This document shows, one piece after another, positions 1 to 12,775 of a stretch of DNA of 64,000 bases. Under the pieces are notes generated by a model, which ran no database searches, had not been told where the DNA came from, and worked only from the letters and a program-made list of their open reading frames with translations. The stretch covers positions 20,647,501 to 20,711,500 of the forward strand of contig NC_003283.11 in assembly GCF_000002985.6 (NCBI RefSeq), in the 5' to 3' direction. The DNA comes from Caenorhabditis elegans. Lineage: Eukaryota; Nematoda; Chromadorea; Rhabditida; Rhabditidae. Position 1 is the stretch's first letter; each line of letters begins with the position of its first letter. The position numbers were made by a program, and so were the translations under genes.

Positions 1-3000
1 AAACTTATGCTTAGACATTTAGTCAACCTAAGACTTCCGCTTACGTTAGTATTAGGCTTGAAACCTGGTTTAAACTTTGTTCTAGACTGACACTTGGTCT
101 TTAAGCTCAGGCTCATGTTTCGGCTCAGACTTAGGCTTAGGCTTAGGCTTAGAACTAGGCCCAGGTTTAGGCATAAGCGTAGATTTAGTTTGTATATTCA
201 GTCTTCTAAAATCATGCAACCCTACACACTTTCACTTTTGAAAAAAGTAAACAAATTGGAATATATTATTAGCGTGGGTGTTGAACCGTATCAAAATAGT
301 CACAAAGTCAAATTTTTTTGTCCCTGGGTGGCAGGCAAGGGATAAAATATGAAATTATCCCGCGCATAATTTTTTTTCGTCATTGACTTTGACCACCCAA
401 TGTTTTTAAACTAGTTGTTGATGGAAAACGATTGCAAACTTTACTTTTTTTATGAAAAAATTTTTTGAACACTTACTTGGACAAAAATTAATTCACCTAC
501 CGACCATCGAAATTTTAAAATTTAAACTCCATGCTGATAAGCTTGTGCTTGGTAAATCTCAGCAGGTTTCAATGTCCCAAACGCCTTTCTATATTTCATG
601 TTGACTCATGTATGTGTGTGGTGCTCTCATACGTAATTATATCCATTTTTACCGGAGAGGATCATCATCCAATACCTATAATACGTAACACATATCCTTC
701 GGTGCACCTGTTTGTTCATCAAGCTCACCCGTTAACCCCTCACTACTAGAGGAGCATTGCCTGACATCTGCTGACTCTTTGACTTCTGGTAGGTCTTTCA
801 GGGTGTGCCTGCATGTCGAAAAGCCTAATTTCAGCTTTTTTCTGTGTTTTAGCTGTAACTTGGATGTATACCATATTTCAAGATTTTAGGGGCCCATTAA
901 TTTGTACTTTGTCAAAAAAAAGGGGGTACAAATCTGGTGGAGGGCGCCAAGAAGGTAGGCAGGTAGGCGTCTAGGTGTCATATTGAAGCTCCTGTTCGCA
1001 TACTTTTCTTAGTCATTGAATCTTTTCATTTTTCTGTTCTTTAATCGATACTTCTCCGTTATTTGCTTCCAAATAGTTCAATTTTTAACTTTCCGACATT
1101 CAACTAAATTTGAAAATTGAAACTTTTCTATTTTCTAAAAAAAAACATCGAGAAGGTTTTAAAAATTTTGAACTATTTTTTGGCGGTGCCCTTTTTTAGA
1201 TTCTGTGATTTTTTGACAAAAGAAATTTTTTGCATTTTTCAACTTTTCAACTTTTAAGAAAATTCCAAAAATTCCAATGTTTCTCTTAAAAATATAGCAA
1301 AGCATTGTAAAAAGTCGAATTTTTATATTATAACTTTCGAACAATTTTTTCTGCGGCGTCCTTTTTTTTTTAATCAAAAACATCCATTTCAAAAACATGA
1401 TCAGTACATCATCATTCCGCTATTCCATCTTCTTCATTTTTTTATGCGTTCGATTTCTTCAGAAGTTTTTTTTCAATACCTTCCCTACCTGCTATCTTTT
1501 ATTCTCTCAACTTTTCTCTCATTTTCCCTTACTGTCTCTCTATCACTGATACCGTTCACATTCGATTAATTTGATGATTGCGGCAGCGGTGGGGAACTTC
1601 TGAACAGCAACAGCAGCAGCAAGTTCTCTTTCTCCTTTTAATTCCAATTGACTTATTTGGCTTAGTTTTTTTTGTGACCTTGTGAAGTATTCGTGTTTGA
1701 TTCGAGAAAAGTACGTTCTGGTCTTAAGGCGTTTGTTTATTGTTTTAGGTGAGAGATTTTATCAGGTGCCTAGTTCAGAGACTGGATCTTTTCGCCTATA
1801 ACTAGTTGTTCCTGAATTTTACAAAAAGTTTCCTCGAGAGACAGTGTATAGTAAAACGTATAATACTTATTACCTTATTAATTAAATAACTTTGACATTT
1901 GGCAGCCTAATTTTTAGACTAAAGCTAATTTTCTAACTTTCAAGTGAATCTCTAGTGGAATTACAAGAAAGCCCCAAAAAATAAAACCTGAAAAAAGTCC
2001 AAATATTCAATTTTTCAGCAATTTCACTCAATTTTAGTGTAATTGTTGTAAAATTAAACAATATTTACTTCACTCTCTAGAAATGTTATCGAAAAAAGTA
2101 AAAATGATGAAGTATTGCCCATAGATACGTCAACTCATACTCAGTTGTTTAAATTTTTTATTAGTGTCATGACAAAAAATACAGTGGCCGACATTTCGTG
2201 AGCCCGTTTTTGAGAACGTTTACTGACTCGACCGTATCTCAAAAACCAATTTTTTCTGGTAATGTAAAATGGTATTCATATTACATTTGTGGCTATTTAC
2301 TTTGTTCTGAAAAATAGAGCAAAAAATGATGGAAGTGCAAACTATGCACCGCTCATCCTCTACCACCAAAAATCAGGTTACATAGTTCGAATTTTTTCTT
2401 TCGAGTATAAAAAAAATAAATTTAAAATCACAATCAGGCTATATTCAAACACAATATCAGTATTCAGGTAAATTAAAAAACACTTCAAAAATTTTCAGAT
2501 TATTCAAAATTTTCAATCACAGTTTTTCTAAATTTCCGGAAATTTTGAACTTTGAAGGTTTGAACCCTATAGTGTTCAAAAGAAAGTATGATAATTGTAG
2601 TCAATTACGAAGATTATAATATATAAATGAAATTTTTCGACTGTAAATAAGAAATGCTCAAAGTTAAAAAAAAAAAGTTTTACTCTGATATTTGCTCACT
2701 TTACTCTAGCCTACTCTACATTCAAAAACTAAAAAATTCTCCATGTTCCTCTAAACACTATACTGTCAAAATAATATTTCATAGTTCATCATGTCATATC
2801 CGAATCCTCTCTTATCTCTATTCCGATTATCATTATATTTATCATTTCTTATCCGTTTATGTATCTATGTGTAAGATGTATAAACACTTCAGCATCGATT
2901 TATAATCAAAAAAATCAAAATTTTCGAGAACAATCAATCAGGTTTTTTATAAGGATAGGCGCAACTAATCGCTTCCGACTTTGCATAATATTCTCATTAT

Positions 3001-5870
3001 TTTGAAGGTTTTCACTAGATTTTTTCACAGTTTGAAGCCTTTTGACCTATCTATATAATGATCTGAAAGGTTTTTCTCGTTAATGCATAATTTATTCCTA
3101 AAAATTGTTTACAAATATTTAAATGGTTGATACTCAATTTCTAAAGTGTTTTTAGAATTCTAGAAGTACAGTAATCTTTTTTCGAATTGAAATGTGGAGA
3201 AAAGGTCGACAAAATATTTGTGAGCGTTGGCTGAACTTTCTAGTTGTGACTTTTTACGAGTGTTGCATCGGTCAACACCTTCTGGCTATTGCGCAGTCAA
3301 AACTGGGCCTGAAAGAGGTTGTTGGCAAGAAATTTAAATTTTCAAAACATTTGAAAAAAAATTTTAATTAAATTTTTTTTTACTGAAAATATTTCAAAAC
3401 CAAATACACATTTATTTATTATATTTGCCCTCTAAAAGTCCAAAAATCTTACTAATTTCACCATTCCAAATTACCCATTTCCTGTACCTAAATTCAGAAG
3501 CCAAAAAAGTGAAAACAGTATTAGTCAAGTGTAGGTATGTTAAAAGGGGGTGTATACCCGACCAATTGCGTAATAAAAGCTAATGGTTCACCATTTTACC
3601 GTCTTTTTTGTTGATGTTTCCCTAGGGTAGAAGAATTTCGAGGGTAATTTATGATCGGAATCCGCATTATTTTTTAATTTTTCAAATTTTTCAAGACTCC
3701 CCAATCTATGTTTTCTCTTATAAATAAAACTTATAACACTCATAAATGTTGCCGTACCGAAAAGGCGCTAAAACCCATAAAACCGCCGGTAGGTGTGACC
3801 TTTTCTAAGTGAACGGCGACATTTTATGGCACCTTATCGGAACTAATCCCCCTTCGCCATTATTCTCCACAATCTTTTGTTTCAATTTTGCATTGGTTTT
3901 GGCAATTTTTATTGGGGTTTTGTTGGTGTGGTTTACCGCATTATTTGATAAAAATTGGTGTAACAATTTTTTTTTAATTTTTGTTATTCAGTATTCAGAA
4001 TTTGCAGTTTTCAAGAAAAAACCAAATGTGAACAAAAATAAAATTAAAAAATCCCCTTGGTTCTTGGTAGGTTGAGGCCCCCTAGGCTCTATGTAAGCCT
4101 TGCCTCAAATTCAATTTTTGGCCGCTGAGAGCAAAAAGTGTTGTCGACTTTCGTGATCGTTAATTTTAGATGTTTTTTTTTCAATAGCATCAAACTTAAG
4201 TGGCATATCAGATTTGCATCCCTGTATTCCAGCGACCGTGCCTACTCCTTGCCTGCCTGCCTACGTGCCCGCTTATTGTTTTTTCTATGTTAGATTGACA
4301 AATGTCTTATTCTAGTCAATTTGTAGGAAGTTATTCAAAAGTCCTATTTTACGCCATAGACCCTCATACGGGCCCCGGCGCAGAAGGTAGCAGTAGACTT
4401 TAAAATTGTTTTTAAATTGTTTTTGAGCTTGCCTTCTTTTTGAGCAAGCAATTTTTTTTAAAATAAAGCCACATGCGTTCAAAAATGAGGAAAAAAGACC
4501 CTAAAATTAAAATTCGTTTTTCTAAAAAAATTGAAACATTTAATCGAATTTTGTTATCCCCCGACTATACAAAATTTTGTCCCAATTCCGCCTCAATTTC
4601 GTGCCCCGATTCATTTTTCTCCTCAATTTCCAATCCACGAACAAGAAAAATCTCCCCCATTGAATGCCCCGTCGTGATTTGATTACTACCTTTCGCCTCT
4701 CGTCCTTTTCTCCCTTTTTCGGCCCATTTTCCGCTACGTTTTTGGTCCACGCAAAATGCAAAAAAAGGCTCTCATCCGTGTATATACATCTCTTATTCTG
4801 TTTTTTTGGCTAGGAAACCCTATCATTTTCGAGGTTTTATTCTGAAAATCTGGGAATTCTTCGACAATGTTGGATCTACATATTCTTATGGATATGGAAA
4901 TATATTCTTTATTTTCATTTTACAAGTTAATTTTTTAGCTTAAAATCAAAAAACTTGCAATAATACCTAAGTTAAAAAAATTATTATTAAAATTCCAAAA
5001 TTCTGGTAAAATTCGAAATTAATATATTTTTTTGGCTCATTTTTTTCAGAAACCACAATTTTAAAATTTCTCCAAAAAGTCCGTCTAAAAAGTGTCAAAT
5101 TTCTTCAAAAAAATTTACGCTTGAACACATCTTTTAAAGGGGTTCCACTGCGTTTTTACGAATATTATAATAATTTTTGGGTCAAAATTTTATTTTTTAT
5201 TACTTCACTGGTTTTTTGGAATAAGTAATTACTATATCCGGCGTTCAAAAAAAAAACAGAAGATATATTTGGCGCCCAGTTTAATTAGGGAGGCATTTAT
5301 AGGGATTAATTAGAGGTTAGAAGAGAAAAAAGTCCAATGGAAATGGGATTTGATGAGAAAAGTTGCAAGAAAATTGGTAGGCCACAATAGAAAACTTTTC
5401 TAAGTTTTAACAGATTTTTTATTTCTATTGACATAATTCAGACCTACGCCTGCCTAGTGCCGTGCCTGCAAGCGATTCAATTTTCAAAAAATATTTTTTC
5501 AATTGGAAGTTTATCAAGTTGCGGCTGATTTTAACTTATAAGCATAAATCAACCTGATTTATTATCTTCTTCCATTTTTTACTTTCCAACTTTGGAAACT
5601 AGTTTTTTATGTGATAAAAAATTTTACAATTTTTTGACATTTTATTTCAAAGTAAAACTACACTTTCTGAGCGCTTTCTGTACTATGCCCTAAATGTTTT
5701 GAAAAACTTTCCATGCTCCTGAAATAAAAGGAATTGGACTAATCGAGAAGATCTGGCAGCGGTAGGCACAACTTGCCTACTAAGCGAGAAGGCACTCATA
5801 AAGCAGGGAGCCAAAAATGTTTTCGAGTTAATTTTTAGTAGTGTTTTCAAGGAATTCATCTAAAAGTGCG
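1..5870. other. Gene-free stretch at the left edge
   Basis: No convincing coding region was found. Open frames here are short, AT-rich and low in complexity. The stretch holds the telomere-like tract at its start and scattered TGCCTGCCTAC-like motifs near 953, 4240, 5450 and 5760. A CAG-rich patch near 1600 could belong to distal mnr-1 regulation or a 5' UTR exon, but nothing proves it. Confidence 0.6.
105..190 (+). repeat. Degenerate interstitial telomere repeat (TTAGGC)
   Basis: Three exact TTAGGC units lie in tandem near 128-150, flanked by variants such as CTCAGGC, TTAGAACTAGGC and TTTAGGC, with weaker copies back to position 1. TTAGGC is the C. elegans telomere unit, and internal degenerate blocks are common on worm autosome arms. 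The strand runs in the TTAGGC direction. It is too short and too diverged to be an active end. Confidence 0.8.
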
Positions 5871-5874
5871 GTAC

Positions 5875-6182
5875 TATCAAAATATAAAAACTGTCACATG
5901 AAATTTGACTGCAGCGACGCGCGCGAAATTTTCGCTCTCGATTCCAAATGCCGTAAAAACAGCTGAGACCACGGCCCCGCGGGTGATGACAGAAACGGGA
6001 GAAGAAAAAACGCTAGAAACAGCAGTTTTTGCACTGTGTCTTCACATTTTCTCTTCTCCCGTTTCTGTCATCACCCGCGGGGCCGTGGTCCGAGCTGTTT
6101 TTTCGGAATGCGGAATCGAGAGCGAAAATTTCGCGCGCGTCGCTGCAGTCAAATTTCATGTGACAGTTTTTATATTTTGATA
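5875..6182. repeat. Long near-perfect palindrome (foldback element)
   Basis: Two arms of about 130 bases, 5875-6009 and about 6046-6182, are reverse complements with only a few mismatches, around a loop of about 40 bases. The arms are GC-rich (for example CGACGCGCGCGAAATTTTCG) in an AT-rich setting. An open frame of 91 codons crosses the element but only reflects its composition. It is best explained as a palindromic non-autonomous DNA element. Clear target duplications were not identified. Confidence 0.85.
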
Positions 6183-6189
6183 ATAGTTT

Positions 6190-7150
6190 TATAAATTATT
6201 TCTACAAATTAACGAAACAAGCAAAACGTGTTGTTGGTTTCTGTTTTAGTATGATAGCCAAATAATTTTTTTTCTGAAATTAATCTGACTTTATGCTCAC
6301 TTCCCACTCCCCAGCCTCCTATTCTCTTCCAAAAATTTTTTAGTGGGCGTGGCCTAATTGACTGGGGTTATAGGGATGATGGTGGTCTCCATCCCCCTTC
6401 CCCTCCAGCAGCTTCCTGTCGGTGTCGGCGGTTTGGTGGTAGAACACCCACACTTCCTTTTTATGTATGCAAATCTTCAATAATTACTATATTACTAACA
6501 CTAAGCCTCTAGAATAGTATTTGCAATCCGGTTGAAATTGTTTTTTGGAAGTGGATATTTGACTTTTTTCGCTGGAATTTTTTAAATTTTCATTTTTCTG
6601 AAACTACCGCAGTTTTGTGAAAGCCAAAAAAACCCTGCATATTGAATTTGTTCAATTTATTCAATTTTTAATTATAAAAAATCAGTTTTTAGACTTTCAA
6701 GTTTTCCGAATTTTTTTCTATGATTTTTCAACATTTTTCGTTTTTTTAGTAATTTTTTAGTAAAAATTGTTTAATTTCTAAATTCTAAGATTTTCCTCAT
6801 ATTTCAGCCGATCTTTTTTTTCATTAATTTCACAAATTTTCCGTTAACTTCAATCTGATTTTTATTGCTTTTTCCTCCCCATTCTCTCCCTTTTCCAAAA
6901 AAAGATAGAAAAATGCCAAAAAAAAACGTAAAAGTGTGCCCTTTTTGGATTTGCATAAAACCTCCGTTTATCATTTTTCTTTTAACGGGCCGCAGTGTTG
7001 AAATGTTGGCCGAAAAATTCCATTAAAAATTTTTGAAAATTTTGAAATTCTTCTCATTTTTTATCTAGATTTATGTTTTTTAAGGTCGCTCTTGCTTTTT
7101 TGAGTTTTTTTTTTCTTGTTTTTTTTTGGTTCAAAATTTTAATATTTTCA
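6190..7150. other. Noncoding stretch upstream of mnr-1
   Basis: Rich in poly-T and poly-A runs with no open frame of note. It presumably carries the proximal mnr-1 promoter. A TTTTCAG acceptor sits immediately before the mnr-1 first exon, at 7145-7151, so the exon is either trans-spliced or preceded by a 5' UTR exon. Confidence 0.5.
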
Positions 7151-7194
7151 GAATCTACCACGTGGCAGCTTTTAAGCCCAAAAATGCTCCAGTT

Positions 7195-10100
7195 ATGATG
7201 ATATCAATACTATTGGTTTTTGCCGTTTCGACGGCGTATTGTAGAGGTTAGTTGTTATTTTTAACTATTCCAATTTAAACTTCGGCGCTTTTTTTCTTAA
7301 AAATCTCTTGAAATTTCCCTATTACTCATTTTTATACCAATTCACAACATATATGCAACATTTTTATATTCAATCTCACCCCTTGGGACTAATCTTTTTG
7401 GGACCCCCCCCCCCCATGTCTTACAACTCGATTTTCGGTGGTTTTTCCACTTGAGACTTATCTCCCGCGCAACGCCAAAATTTGGTGCATCCTCATCTCA
7501 TAAAACTATATAGTTATGGACCATATGGGGGCCTTATGGTCCGTTTGTACTAATTAGACGCCATTAAGAACGCATACCTCTGGATATAATTCCTTTGAAG
7601 GAGTTGGAGAAGGCAATAGGAGCAAAACAAAAAATAATGTGGGCAGCCGGGACTTGACCCCTGGTGCTTTGCGTCTCAAGCTAGTCTGTAACCAGCTGAG
7701 CCACTTGTGTGTTTTCAGCAAATCAAACTGGTGCGCGCGTGGCTCAATTGAGTAGGAGACAACGTGAGACGCAAAGGACCACAGTTCGAATCTCGGCTAA
7801 TAGATTTGTGCGCGTATCATCCTATTACTCATCCAACCGGGTGCCAATTGGATTTACCCGACAAAGTTTTCATCGAGCCTTTCATGAGATTTGTGGAAAT
7901 GCAAACAAAAAGGATCTAATTGTTTCATTCACTTGGTTTACCCCCTCCATCTATGCCGTTCCCACACAAAGAGGGGTCATGATGAGGGATGATGAGAGCT
8001 CATTTAGTGCTCGGGAGGAGTCTGTCAAAAAGGATATGGCTCCGGGTGGAGGGAGATTAAGTGAAATTCGAGATTTTCTTGAGCTCGTTATTGAGTTGGC
8101 GGAAAAATTTAATGAGCTCTAGTTCTAGGAAAATGATAAATGAATGGGTTCAATTGTAGAGAGCTGTGCGGCGTTCTCCAAAACTTCAGAGCCTAAAGTC
8201 TTCCGGAAAAAACTGAAAAAGCGCCGATTTCCGCACAGCTCTGCCTACCAGGTACCCCACAAGTAAATTTGAAGTTTCAAAAAATGTTTCTTTCTCTTGG
8301 TTATACCTCCCAAACTGCTCCAATTTTCAGACTATGGCCGTGAGATGCGCGCCACTCGGATGTCTGTGGTGGATTTTTGGAAAAACGAGACGAAAGGTGA
8401 CGGCCTGAACGTTCGTGTGGCTCATGGAGTAAACAGCTGGCCTGATCTGGTGGATCAACTACACGGTAAGGTGGGGGACATTGCGTAATCTCTTTGTCGG
8501 GAGGGGGGGGGGGCGAGAAGGGTCGGAAATTAGGTATGGTTTTCAAGAGGGCCCGGGTGGGTAATGAGCAGAGACCCGTCTGGCGGTAAGTGTTTTTGGG
8601 ATGAAGGATTACTCGAACAGTAATATGTTATAACAATTAGATGAAAATTAAATATAATTCATGCCTTCTACAGAACCCTTCCTCAATAAATCCATGATGA
8701 TCGAAGGTGACGTATTCATGCAAGCTCATCGTCGTCCACGTCATCGAGCCGTTCCAGTGATGAAGGCCGACACTAAATTGGCCGATCGAATCACATTTAA
8801 GGAATGGCTCAGAGAAGTGGCCACCATGAACAAGGGTAAATAGTTTTAAAATTTTATTTCAAAAAAAATAAAGATCCTCCTCCCCCTACTTAATTTTTCA
8901 CAGTCTTGCTTCCGTTTTCAAGTATTTTCCATTTATTATAGGCTTTTTTATTTTACTCTCTAAAAATGATCGAAAATCGTCTGCTTTGATTATCTGCAAT
9001 TAGTTCAAATTGTCCAATTTCCGTCCGCTCTTCCGCACATTCCTCCACCAATTGCCCCATTCGTAATCAGTTAGTTGATACACATTACTATACGTATGAC
9101 CCTTAACCACGCCCTACCGACCTACAGTAATCTATCATGTTCTTGTCTAGGAGGAAAATGTCTCAATGACAACCGGTTGGTGATGGCAACATATTTTCAA
9201 AGGGGTGGAGGTCCAAAAGTTTTGAGTGGGGGTGCATAGATTATCGACACGTTTTATGTGTTTCTAGCTGTCAGATGGGCCAAAACTTTACACACCTCTC
9301 AGGAGAAGGGCTGAGCACCTTTGTTATATGTTGTGTTGCTCGGGAGAAGTGATTTATGATGAGGACCTGTCAGGTCTCTAGCGTGAGACAGGTGCATAAC
9401 GCTCTGGGAGTACGGATAGGGATTCTAAATCAACAATTTTCAGCCATCAAAATCAATTTCCGATCGAATGAAGTAGTTCGTCCGGTGCTTCAAGATCTCT
9501 ATGCGAGTCAAGCGGATCCAACATCTCCAGTACTACAATACCCAGTGATTTTACACGCAAATGTGTTTAGATCTCCGAGAAGTGTTGAGGTAGTAAACAC
9601 AATCTTGAAAAAAAATTTTACAATTCAAAAATTTCAGACCGAAGTGGACCCATCGACCTTTGTTGAAAAAGCCAAGGATCTTTTCCCAGACGCCACGCTC
9701 TCTCTGGGATGGACGAAGCAGTCGAATTTCAGCCATTTGCATCCAAAATTCAAAAAATTGTCTTGGAGACAACTGTTTCACATTTTGGAGTATATCAGTC
9801 GACTGGACCAGCCGGTGATGTTATCCGTTCGGCTATCAGTAGCTGCGCATTCCAAAGAGCAATTGCTGTGGCTTTTGGGCATGGATCAGTCGATTTCGCT
9901 GCTTTTGTGGAGTGATGCCGAAGATCATGTAAGTTTTTTTGTGCGTAAAAAATAAAAACTACAAATTTCAATTGAAAAAAAAAAAAAATTTTCTCCAAAA
10001 CTACAAACGTTGATGTATTGTGTTTGTAGCAGGGGTGCGCGGCAATTTTGGCAAATGAATTTTCGGCAATTTCAGCAGAAAATTCCCAAAACCGACAATT

Positions 10101-12024
10101 GCCGAAATTGCCGGGAACTTTGAAAACCGGCAATTTCGGAAATTGCCGCATTTCCCGATAGCCGGTAATTGTAATTTTCGGCAATTGCCGAAATTGCTAA
10201 TCGCCGAAATTTCCAAAAATCGGCAATTGCCGGAATTACCGATTGCCAAAAATTTCCAAAACCGGCAATTGCCGGAATTGCAGATCAATGGAAATTGTTT
10301 CAAATTTTCATATAAATTTTCATAATTGCCGAAATTGCCGATTGCCGAATATTTCTAAACCCGGCAGTTTCGACAATTGCCGGAAATTTTTGTAGTTTTG
10401 GCAGAAATTTCTCATTTTTTGATTCCAGGTCACCAATTGGACGCCGATTGTCGAGTTACGCCGTTCAACAACAAAAAATCGAATTCTTTACGATTTGGAC
10501 CCGAAGCACAGGAAGTTCCTGCAAACTGACAGCAATGAGCCAATTGCGGTAAAACCTCACAAACTGAAACTGAACTGAAAACTAAAAGATTTCAGACTCC
10601 GCCGACATTCTCGCTGCAAGATTGGCAAGCAGTTGAGTTTTCTTCTTCCGGATCCCAACTTTCTACAGTGGTCCGGTCGGAAAAGGGCCCGGCGTTTCTT
10701 GGAGAGCCAACTGCACTGCTTTTATCGAAAATTCCTCCTCCAAACTTCCCATCCGAACAGAAAATCAGTGGAAAAGTGCACTTTTTGCCGAAAAAGGGAA
10801 TGGAAAATGTGGATTTGGATGAGAATAGTGGAGTTTCTATATACTTGATGGATAAGGTGCAAGACATTGATTCACCAAAGATCAAGAATTCGCTTGAGGT
10901 AAAATTTTCAGAATTTTAATTAAATGAAATGTTGAAAATCAAAATTTTAGCATAAAAAGTAGAATTTGACAATTCGAAAACATTTTTGAAGGATTATAGA
11001 AATTTTTGGAAAACTCAAAAAATCGCCGGAAAAAATTTCAAAATTTCTTTTTTGAAAACTTTAGAAATTTCGCAAGAAAAATTGATTATGATTATAATTT
11101 TCAGGTTTTCATTGGTTTTGACGGGAAGATAAAAATCACCAATGGACAGCTCAAAAATCTACCGTACTACGAGACAAAATCCGTCGGGCAACTACCGGAT
11201 AGTGATTGTTATGGATTTGAAGGTTTGTAGTTTTTGTAGCTCTTTTATTCTACAGAATTTAGTTTTAAAATTTATAGTATACATTCGAAACAATGAATGT
11301 TTAATAAATATATATATTTTTTTAATACTGATCGTATAAATTTTTATTTTTAAAATTTGATTGTGAGTACAAGTGAAAATAATTTTAAAATTTCAATTTC
11401 TGAAACAAATAATGCCACAAAAAAGTTTTCAAATAAAATAATATTTTCTAGTTATAGCTTGAATTCAAAATTTCTCAATTCTCCGACTAAAAAATCAATT
11501 TCAGTGACCGATATGGGATGGAGAGTCAAGTTGGACGCCTGGACTGCAGAGTGTGGCAATCAAAAATTGCGAAAACGAAGAACCGTGTCCATTGAGCTGG
11601 ATACACCGTTTCAAAAGTTAGTTTTATTGGAAAATTAAAGAATTGGAAACTTAATTCTAATCTACTTCTGGAACCATTAATTTTTTTAGTCAAGAATTTC
11701 AGAGTTTCTGGAAATTTTCATCAAACATTGAATGTGAACTAAAATTTAATTTTTTTTTTAAATTTTCTTTAGCCCTTCTATTTTCCTTGGTTTGAAATTA
11801 CTTACATAACTAATTAGGAAAGTTTCAAAGTGAAAAAAGTTGAAACTCATTTTAATCCCAATTTCTCCAGAAACCGACACCTGCGAAACGTCGTGGTATC
11901 AAAAAAAGGTGATTCAGCTGTCGATTTCCTTCTCGAAGAGCTTCAACACAAAAACGCCTACAACTACCGTAATCCATGGATTACGGTAGTCTCAACCATA
12001 CTCCTAATGATCTACCTACTTTAA
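7195..12024 (+). CDS. mnr-1: Menorin (FAM151/DUF2181 family), dendrite guidance factor
   Basis: Ten exons join in frame: 7195-7246, 8331-8465, 8674-8835, 9444-9589, 9638-9928, 10429-10548, 10596-10898, 11105-11222, 11505-11616, 11871-12024 (530 residues). Residues 1-17 form a signal peptide. The FAM151 signature follows: HGVNSW at about 49-54, MIEGDV at about 71-76, then AIKINFRS opening exon 4. The last 15 residues, [15 protein letters not shown], are a hydrophobic tail that suggests a membrane anchor. Known from the family: epidermal MNR-1 acts with SAX-7/L1CAM, LECT-2 and the neuronal receptor DMA-1 to shape PVD dendrites. The symbol comes from recall of this family and locus. A second ATG follows directly at 7198. 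Intron 1 (1.1 kb) holds tRNA-like repeats; intron 5 holds a GGCAA-type repeat. Confidence 0.88.
7404..7415 (+). repeat. Poly-C tract (12 bases)
   Basis: A run of 12 C in mnr-1 intron 1, which is poly-G on the other strand. Such homopolymers are prone to replication slippage and can form G-quadruplexes. A ten-base poly-G run lies at 8504-8513 in intron 2. Confidence 0.8.
7641..7706 (-). repeat. tRNA-like sequence, copy 1
   Basis: Read on the minus strand it has a box A-like TGGCTCAGCTGG and a box B-like GGGTCAAGTCCCG at tRNA-like spacing. The T-arm plausibly folds; the acceptor and anticodon stems do not pair well. It shares TGGCTCA and GAGACGCAAAG with copy 2, so it is probably a degenerate tRNA-derived repeat rather than a working tRNA. 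Confidence 0.5.
7727..7800 (+). repeat. tRNA-like sequence, copy 2
   Basis: Box A-like TGGCTCAATTGAG and box B-like AGTTCGAATCTCG are at tRNA-like spacing, and GAGACGCAAAG between them is shared with copy 1. It points away from copy 1, making an inverted pair about 20 bases apart in mnr-1 intron 1. No complete cloverleaf could be drawn. Confidence 0.5.
10030..10400. repeat. GGCAA/TTGCC-rich MITE-family repeat
   Basis: Starts with CAGGGGTGCGCGGCAA, matching the terminal sequence of the intact elements at 53604 and 55182, then continues as a long run of GGCAATTGCCG-type units. No matching right terminus is visible, so the copy appears degraded. It lies within mnr-1 intron 5 and produces meaningless open frames rich in [11 protein letters not shown] residues. 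Confidence 0.75.
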
Positions 12025-12223
12025 TTTGACTTTAAGACGGGTTTTTTTTCTGCACTTTCAAATAATCCTCGACTTTTTGGTGCTATTTCATATTGCCGAT
12101 TTTTCTTCTAGAATTGCATTTTTGTTTTCAAAACTTTTGAATTTCATAAAGGAAATTTGAAACTCTGTGATATTTAGTCAGATTTTTTTCTATCTATTCC
12201 CAGTGATTGTTCCGATTTTTGCG

Positions 12224-12229
12224 AATAAA
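12224..12229 (+). terminator. Polyadenylation signal, mnr-1
   Basis: AATAAA about 200 bases after the mnr-1 stop codon and the first canonical signal downstream. Confidence 0.6.
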
Positions 12230-12775
12230 TGATTAATTAATCAATTGTTGCATAACTTCTGAGAAAAAAAGTTCAAAGACAGATTTCGCTTCGAAATATC
12301 AAGTCTTCAGCGGGAAATCGTAGTTTTATACATTTAAAAAAAAAGACGATCAATTTCCAAATTCATGAGAACACAAAAACAAATATTTTTTAAAAATCGA
12401 GTACGAAAATGTCAAAAGTGCCTATAGATTGGGCGGAGCTCGAATATCGACCTGCCTGCTTCGTGCCCCAACGATTATTTAATTGAACACATAATGTAAA
12501 GTTAGAAAATTAAAAATGCTTAAATTATTCCCACCAGAATTCAAAAAAACGTACAGGTCGTAGGAAAGAAAATACGAGGCTGGTCGCCTACAAACTTTAC
12601 TGGTGTAAAAATTCTATGGAAATCAATAGTAAGTATCCGCGAATAACTTAAAACATGAAGAAAATTGCATATTCGGTAGTTTTTGTTAGTCGTAGACTAT
12701 TTCATAACCGGAACCCTTCTACCATGAGTCATCTGACTTGTGATCAATATTATTGACGAATTTCGAATCATCGCC

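Noticed and set aside
3809..4075. 88-codon hydrophobic open frame on the plus strand
   Set aside because: AT-rich, low-complexity product with no splice partners or recognisable motif; expected by chance in T-rich DNA.
5905..6180. 91-codon open frame through the palindrome
   Set aside because: It spans both arms of the foldback; its length reflects GC content and symmetry, not coding.
9795..10303. Minus-strand frames with [11 protein letters not shown] residues
   Set aside because: Translation of GGCAA/TTGCC repeat units within mnr-1 intron 5 and antisense to exon 5.
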